A model generated the notes under the pieces. That model made no database searches. It saw only the letters and a list, made by a program, of their open reading frames with translations, and was not told the origin of the DNA. Of a DNA stretch of 64,000 nt, positions 58,098 to 64,000 are shown one piece after another. Every line of letters starts with the position of its first letter. The first letter of the stretch is position 1. The translations under genes were made by a program, and so were the position numbers. This DNA comes from Otis tarda (Eukaryota; Chordata; Aves; Otidiformes; Otididae). The stretch lies in NCBI GenBank assembly GCA_026413225.1, contig CM048591.1, positions 44,497,303 through 44,561,302 of the forward strand, given 5' to 3'.

Positions 58098-61000
58098 ACC
58101 TGTATCATTTGAGCCTATGCTTCAGTCAGATAGTGACAGAAAGAATAACAGCAGTGAAATCATTCAGCATTGTGGAAAAGATACATTCTCTACTTTTTTT
58201 CCTCTTTCTTCTGCAATACTGCTTGAGGTTTATGAATGATGAGGTGTAGTTTCCTTGCCTGAAACCTCTGTTGGAATGGTACAAAATGATAAATGAAAAT
58301 TAACTGTATTCTTGATAGGGAGTCTATTCTGCAGTGTTGTTAGGAGAACATACCTACAGATCAGGCTAAAAACTTGAAGCCCAAGTTCCTAGTGGTTACG
58401 GAAACAAAGAAGTGAGAGAACAAGTCACAAAACCAAGCAAGGGAATAGCCATGATCTAGTAGAGCTGTTCTGCTTTAGAGAAAATACTCAGATATGATAC
58501 TTAGGAGTAGGCTGAGGCAAAAAGTTTATCAAACAGATTTGGATCATACCCTCACTGAAGTCACATGTTTGTGCATATGAATGAGAACAGAAGTCCTGCA
58601 CCTCTGTCTTCACTCTCTGGAAAGCCAGTAGTATGGGATACGATACAGCCTGCTGAGTAAGACATGAGCAGATACCCAGCACTTACAGATAGCATCGTTC
58701 CCATCTAAACGTAGTATATTTTTACAAAAGTGAGATGGTACTTTCCAGGTGACAAACTAAAACAGTGAGAGCTCTTACAACAGTCAGTCCATGTACAATA
58801 AAGAACAGTAAACCCAAGGGTTGTGTTTTAAAAGGGTCAAGTGACCCAGGTATCTTCCAATTCTCAGAAGACTGTGGGTTTTTCATATGTATGTCTACAC
58901 TACCATACAGAAATATATACGCATTGGTTTAAGAATTGCTAGGTTAAATCTTGCTAGCAGCATGGAGCTCCACATGAGCTAATTAACAGTGTTTTCCAGG
59001 CTACTGGAGAAATAATCTTAACATTGCATTCCTTCTCAGGATGAAATTGGTAAGGTACAAAGTTGTGAGCACCATGTTCCAAATCAAGGATGTGAAAAGT
59101 TATGTGCTACAGAAGTTGAATTTTTTGCCTGGTCTTTCCGTTGCTTTCAGAGAAATGCAATACATCAGAGTTGCCTCACTCATAGGATAGGCTCTGAAGA
59201 TAATCAGTTAGTAAAGCACTTTCATATCCTAGCGCAGAATATGATCTAGAATTGTAAGCTACTCTTCCTGAAATAAATTAGTAGTAGTCATTCTTTGCCC
59301 TTTTCCAGGTCCCAAATCCAAGGCTATTTCAGTCTGGCTCTGTTTAGCAGTAGCACCAAGATCATATGTATGTTTCCTGTGATGATAATTGACCTGTAAG
59401 AAGGAACAGAGTTCTGAATGGAAGTACAGGCTTCCCGTGCCAAGCAGTAAGCCTGGCAGCACTGGAAAATCAACTTTACAGTGGTGAGGTTGAGACACAG
59501 TTATACAAACCACTATCAGAACTGCATAGCAGAGAACGAAACCACCACACTTGACAGGTGAAATACACTACTAAGGTCTTTATGAGTAGTGTCTGCTCAA
59601 GCACAAGATAGGCTGCCACTTGAAACAATAGCATGGCACTCAGTAAATGCCAACCATCCAAAATCACAGCATGTGTGCTCAGAGAGGTTCCACTGCATAC
59701 CATCCTACACTTATCTGAATAGCTGTAAGCAACTACACAGAAGGCCCAGAGAAGGAAAAAGCAAAAGCGGAGCAGAAGTTTCCAGCATCCTGCCTCTAAG
59801 GAAAAGCTATAAACACAGTGATCAGGAATGAAAAGGGTTTTTAGTGTTGCAAACACTAAAGCAATCTCTTTCTTGCTGCTTAAACCCTGCCTAGTTCAAG
59901 AAAACAGAATTTTCATCATGAGAGAATCATCATAAAATGGTGTCAGCAAAAATGAAATTTGGTGTTTAGTCACAGACCCTTTGAGAAAAAGCCACTCTCT
60001 TTAACGTCAGCTTTCCACTGGCAGGGAGCTGGTGTGCAGTACCAAGGCTCTGCCATTCAGATGGCAATACTTATTTGTGCCAAACTACCGCAAAACTGAG
60101 CCTGGCAGCTCTGGGAGGCGGGAGGCTGGTCTGGGCAGCCTGGTATGTCTCTCCCTTGAAAAGAAGCCGTGAAGTTCTTAGCACTGAGGGTGACTAAGTA
60201 AACGCAGAGGAACAGAAAGGCTGCCTCTCTTCTATACCTGTAGAGGGGACATTGACACTGTATTTTGAACTTAATGCTAATACACAATTATAATTTAAAT
60301 CCTACTGGAAGTGGTGTATTCATCACCCCAAGGTCTCAGCTCTTGCTCACTGTACTTCTCACACTCCCACTGCTGTGTCAGTCCTCCCAGTCCAGTTTCT
60401 TCCAGGAAGTTTCCAGTGGTGAGTGAAGCTGTTTTGGCAGTACAGTATTAGACCTCCTGCATTTGACATCCCTAAGTACTGCTGTTGTAATGTCTGTGAT
60501 TATTATTTTTAGTACAGTTGTTGTTTATTATGAAAGGTATAATTTTGTAGCAGTAGAAGTTATTATTGGCACTGTATGGACAGAGAACAAAAACACAGGC
60601 CTTGCCCTACACAGTCCACAGTCTGAGAATAAGAGAAAATAGACAAAAATAGGCATATGAGGATGTGCCTGGTTTTACAGATGAGCTGCTGCAATGTTTG
60701 TATGGACAGAACTTCCACTGTCATTCAAAGCTTCACTGTCAGTTATTCACATTTTCCTCTTTGCATTCTGCAGCCCATATGTCATTCTGCGGACAGCATT
60801 TGCTAGTGTGTGCTGAATATATCACCTTCAGAAGAAAAAAAAATCGATGAAAATTTTTAGAAACCAGAAAAGTAACCTGTAAAAATAACATATATTGAAT
60901 TGGAAAACATAATTTTAATTGCTCAAATTGACCGAGGTTGCCAAGTAAATCATCCCTAACTCTTCCAGCTTACATAAAGAAAAGATGGCAAACTGTCCTT

Positions 61001-61375
61001 GCACATTCACTGCTTCCTTCTGTCTGTAAGCCCAGATCACAGGTCCAGCCATTTATAAGCTGAATACCAAAAACAATTAAATAGACCCCATGTGTGTTTT
61101 GTGACATGAAATCCTTATGAGACAGCAGGAGTCAAAACATCCTGTCCTTGGCCTCCCCTGTGTCTTAATTGCAGAGGATGAGCAAGCACTGCACAACCAG
61201 GCACAGCTGGAAGTTGACTTAGCCTATTTTTATAGGGGAAAGGAGACACTTATTTTTATAATGGCCAATAGGATTTCTCTTTCATGCCACAGATACAGGC
61301 CTAAGTAGAGGACTATATATGTATTTTATTCATTACAGATGTAATAGCTACATAGTGTGCAAGGTGAACTAGATG
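58098..61375. other. Intergenic DNA, no gene recognised
   Basis: 3.3 kb between the CR1 and the hAT-like element. I see only AT-rich DNA with short open frames that lack recognisable features. Confidence 0.5.
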
Positions 61376-61383
61376 CTCTAGAG

Positions 61384-61692
61384 CAGCGGTCTCTAAACTT
61401 TTTTTCATTGTGCACCCCTATGAGTAAAAAATGTTTGAGTATGCACTTCAATATATGTGCACTTATTCATAAATTATATACATGTTCTACTGTACTAATG
61501 TTATGTACATAATAAAATACACACAAAATAGAAATTTAAAAATATATAAATAAAAGACAAACATAAAATACACCCTATTTTAAATTTTTTATTTTATTTT
61601 TTAACAGTAAAAAATTATACTTTCTTCCTGTACCCCAGTAGCTTGTCTTGTGTACCCCTTGGGGTGCAGGAAGTCCAATTTGGAGATCACTC
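61384..61692. mobile_element. hAT-like non-autonomous DNA transposon (ancient)
   Basis: A 309-bp element with imperfect terminal inverted repeats: CAGCGGTCTCTAAACT at the left against the complement of the right end AATTTGGAGATCACTC. Subterminal GTGCACCCCT and CCTTGGGGTGCA blocks match across the ends. CAGNGGT termini are typical of hAT superfamily relics. The 8-bp flanks CTCTAGAG and CTCTACTG agree at 6 of 8 positions, fitting an old target duplication. The interior is AT-rich with no transposase. Confidence 0.7.
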
Positions 61693-62418
61693 CTCTACTG
61701 ACAAAAGCTGTAAGGTCTGATATCCACTGTCCCATGTCTGACCAAAAGGATGCTTTTGAACAGATTTATGGAGGGTATGAGGTATCTCCCTTTTCCAAAG
61801 GACAGGAACCTGCAGCATCCATTTAACCTGCTTTATGTATGTGGATGGCTGCAAGCAAAAGGTGTTCATAGCTGAACAGGACTTAAAGACCTATTGCAAG
61901 ACTGGCACCTATAAGCTCCTGGGATCTCATACAGCAAACAGTACAGGTTTTGAGGAACAAAAAGATGTAGAGTGTGTCGCTGCTTGTTTATGAAGTATTT
62001 ATTCATTACAACAGTTTTGTGCAAGTGCATTTTAATGACATTTTGGGGAATGCTTCAAACTGAAATGTGATGGGGCAAGTGCTTTTATAAACAATGAGAT
62101 GAATTGAAATAAAAATACATATTGACAAGGGAGAAAAGGGAAGAGATGAGGACAGGCAAACAGAAGAGCAAGAAAGGAAGAAAAATGTTATGCCAGGATT
62201 TTAGAACAGGAATCAGTCTGCTTTATGAAAGCAGATGTTCACAATAACTGTGAAAATCTCATGGCAGAAATATACAGATTGTTTCTCCAATGATAACACT
62301 GTCTTATTTTTGCTACCTTTCATTACAACTGTACTTTTCCTAATTTTTAAGTAACATTTCTATAGAATACAACCTTCAGCTCCTAAACTTGAAAACATTC
62401 CTATTTGCCTATAATTTA
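61693..62418. other. Intergenic DNA, no gene recognised
   Basis: Nothing beyond AT-rich, unique-looking sequence was identified. Confidence 0.5.
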
Positions 62419-62499
62419 TCTAATTATACTATATTATTACCTTAGCAATACCAGGGTAACACCAAAGTATTAGCAAGGTAATAATATAGTATAATTAGA
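62419..62499. repeat. Long near-perfect hairpin (inverted repeat)
   Basis: The left arm 62419-62443 (TCTAATTATACTATATTATT then ACCTT) is the perfect 25-nt complement of the right arm 62475-62499. After three mismatched pairs the stem resumes with AATAC/GTATT, leaving a 15-nt loop (CAGGGTAACACCAAA). The whole is an 81-nt stem-loop. It could be a pre-miRNA-like hairpin, a tiny palindromic MITE or a cruciform-prone site; the sequence alone does not decide. Confidence 0.85.
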
Positions 62500-64000
62500 A
62501 CAAAAATATATGCTTTCTGATAAACTGCTGAGACATTCTTCCTGTTTGACTTCCTGAAAATCAGAAAATGATTGATTAAGTTCATTTAAGAAATCCCTGC
62601 CGCTCTTCCCATTTTTTGTCATGCAGAAAGAACTTTCCATAGAAAATGTCTCCCTGGGGTCAAATTCTAACTGACCCACAAAAATTGTAGGCCAACTTTT
62701 TAGTCAGGAGTTCACACACTCAAGGTGAAAGACTATGAGTTCCCAGCCCTAGTTCAACCCAGTCGTATTCTCATGTTAACATTTACACACTGACTCCTGC
62801 AAGCCCCACGTCTAACACTAGCTGTGAGACACGTGCTAGCCTCTGCCACAGCGTCGCATGGGAACCATTTTGGTCCAACTACATAAGCCCAGCTGAACAG
62901 TCAGAACTGGTATGAAACAACACTATTCCCATTTCAGGTTTTAACAGCCTTGAGGTTTTTCCACTACAAACCTAAGGCTACTCAGGCAGCCGTTCACTTT
63001 CAAGGAATAACTCCAGTTTATCAGCATTTGTCTGAAGCTTTTTGGATCCCCGTTCTGAAAGTAGCTTGAAGGCTGCAGTGAGCACCAAATCTTAACGCAA
63101 ATCTTAGCCCAGCCAGTAGCCTCTGCATTGCCTAGATCATATCAGAGTTGTTTGGCTCATAACCAAATACAATGTTTATGCAGTGTTAAGTGATTGGTTT
63201 ATACAGAAGCATAAAGGATTGCCATCTGAGCCCTATTATCACTAGTCTTAGGGGGCCTCAGGACCCCCTTCCAGACCCAGCACTATTCACAGTGCCCCCT
63301 GGGCCCTAAATTCAGATTGAAAGTTAAATTTAGTCAGTTCCTTATTTACCCCAGCAGCCACTTCTGTCTCCACCTAGTTCGTCAGGCTTCTTTATGACAA
63401 ACCTCAATCTCAAACCTAATCTCAATTTTAGTCATAGCCCAGTAATGACTTGAAGCCCTAGACCCACTAACCATGTGGAAGGTCTCATCACAGAGTAATG
63501 TCCCCATCTGCACTCAGCCTTAAACCAAGCTTCTCGCAAGCCCAAATCCTAAACCAAATATTAGTCATAGTTTCAGGCATCCAATTGCGGCTGCCAAGTG
63601 GAAATCCAAATGCAGTTTACCCCTAAACCAAGATCAAGTGGTTCTTTGTTTACTGAGCTGTAATTGAGGTTTGCATGTCACCTGTTAGCCCTGTTCCAAA
63701 ACCCAGACTTTGCCTAGTGATCCCTGCCATACCCAAAGCTGTTCTAAGCACTGCATATCCTGGAAAGCTGAGACCTAATCCTAGCTAGCTGGATCATTCC
63801 TGTCCAATCCTAAATGCAGCCCAATTTCTAGCACTTTCCTGAAACTTGGGCCAGTGCTGCTTCCATGCCAGACTGCAATCTAGCCCAGCACTTCCTGCCG
63901 CTGTCAGAAGCAATTTCAGCTTTGGCCAACAACAGACCATGCACACCCTAACCCCAGCTGCAGTTCTAACTTCAGAGGGTGAGCATACCTGTTTCACAGC
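62500..64000. other. Intergenic DNA with C/A-biased CCTAA-rich stretch
   Basis: No gene was recognised. From about 62700 and especially 63240-63980 the plus strand is poor in G and keeps repeating short words such as CCTAA, AACCC and CCCAG, without a clear fixed period. Confidence 0.4.

Noticed and set aside
1..64000. CRISPR arrays, bacterial operons, rRNA or tRNA genes
   Set aside because: No regularly spaced repeats, no prokaryotic gene layout and no recognisable tRNA or rRNA core sequences by eye.

Overview
This is vertebrate nuclear DNA, almost certainly from a bird. Genes are split into short exons with GT-AG introns. The repeats are CR1 LINEs whose 3' ends carry the avian ATTCTATG octamers, with one solo LTR and one old hAT-like element and no Alu/L1-type repeats. 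The species cannot be named from the sequence. In known birds this locus is on chromosome Z, but that is synteny knowledge and is not visible here.

The window holds two complete genes, both on the minus strand and in tandem: FBP1 (liver-type fructose-1,6-bisphosphatase, seven coding exons, 45393 down to 35657, 339 aa) and, 5.3 kb downstream, FBP2 (muscle-type, seven coding exons, 30344 down to 8878, 340 aa). I joined all fourteen exons by hand; every junction is GT-AG, both frames are open, and intron phases are identical (2,0,0,0,0,0), as expected for an ancient tandem duplicate. Isozyme identity rests on the C-termini and on two diagnostic positions: Glu (FBP2) versus Gln (FBP1) at the calcium-sensitivity position 69, and Lys (FBP2) versus Glu (FBP1) at position 20. 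Both enzymes hydrolyse fructose 1,6-bisphosphate to fructose 6-phosphate in gluconeogenesis/glyconeogenesis and are inhibited by AMP. Each paralogue has one extra codon relative to the other: in FBP2 beside the AMP-binding loop, and in FBP1 in exon 4.

Layout: 1-8.27 kb is 3' flank of FBP2 with no gene recognised; 8.27-30.34 kb is FBP2, with two minus-strand CR1 tails in intron 3; 30.34-35.2 kb is the intergenic gap; 35.2-45.4 kb is FBP1, with a CpG-rich 5' end carrying a phased GTGGGCG array; 47.8-48.5 kb is a solo LTR; about 54.9-58.1 kb is a long, broken plus-strand CR1 with ORF1 (esterase tail) and ORF2 (endonuclease plus reverse transcriptase) remnants; 61.4-61.7 kb is a hAT-like non-autonomous element; 62.42-62.50 kb is a near-perfect long hairpin. 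The remaining non-coding DNA shows no gene I can support.

I did not find a convincing new multi-gene system. The observations most worth checking are the hairpin at 62.4 kb, the CpG-dense patch over FBP2 exon 2, the FBP1 promoter array, and the unusual residues in the two enzymes.
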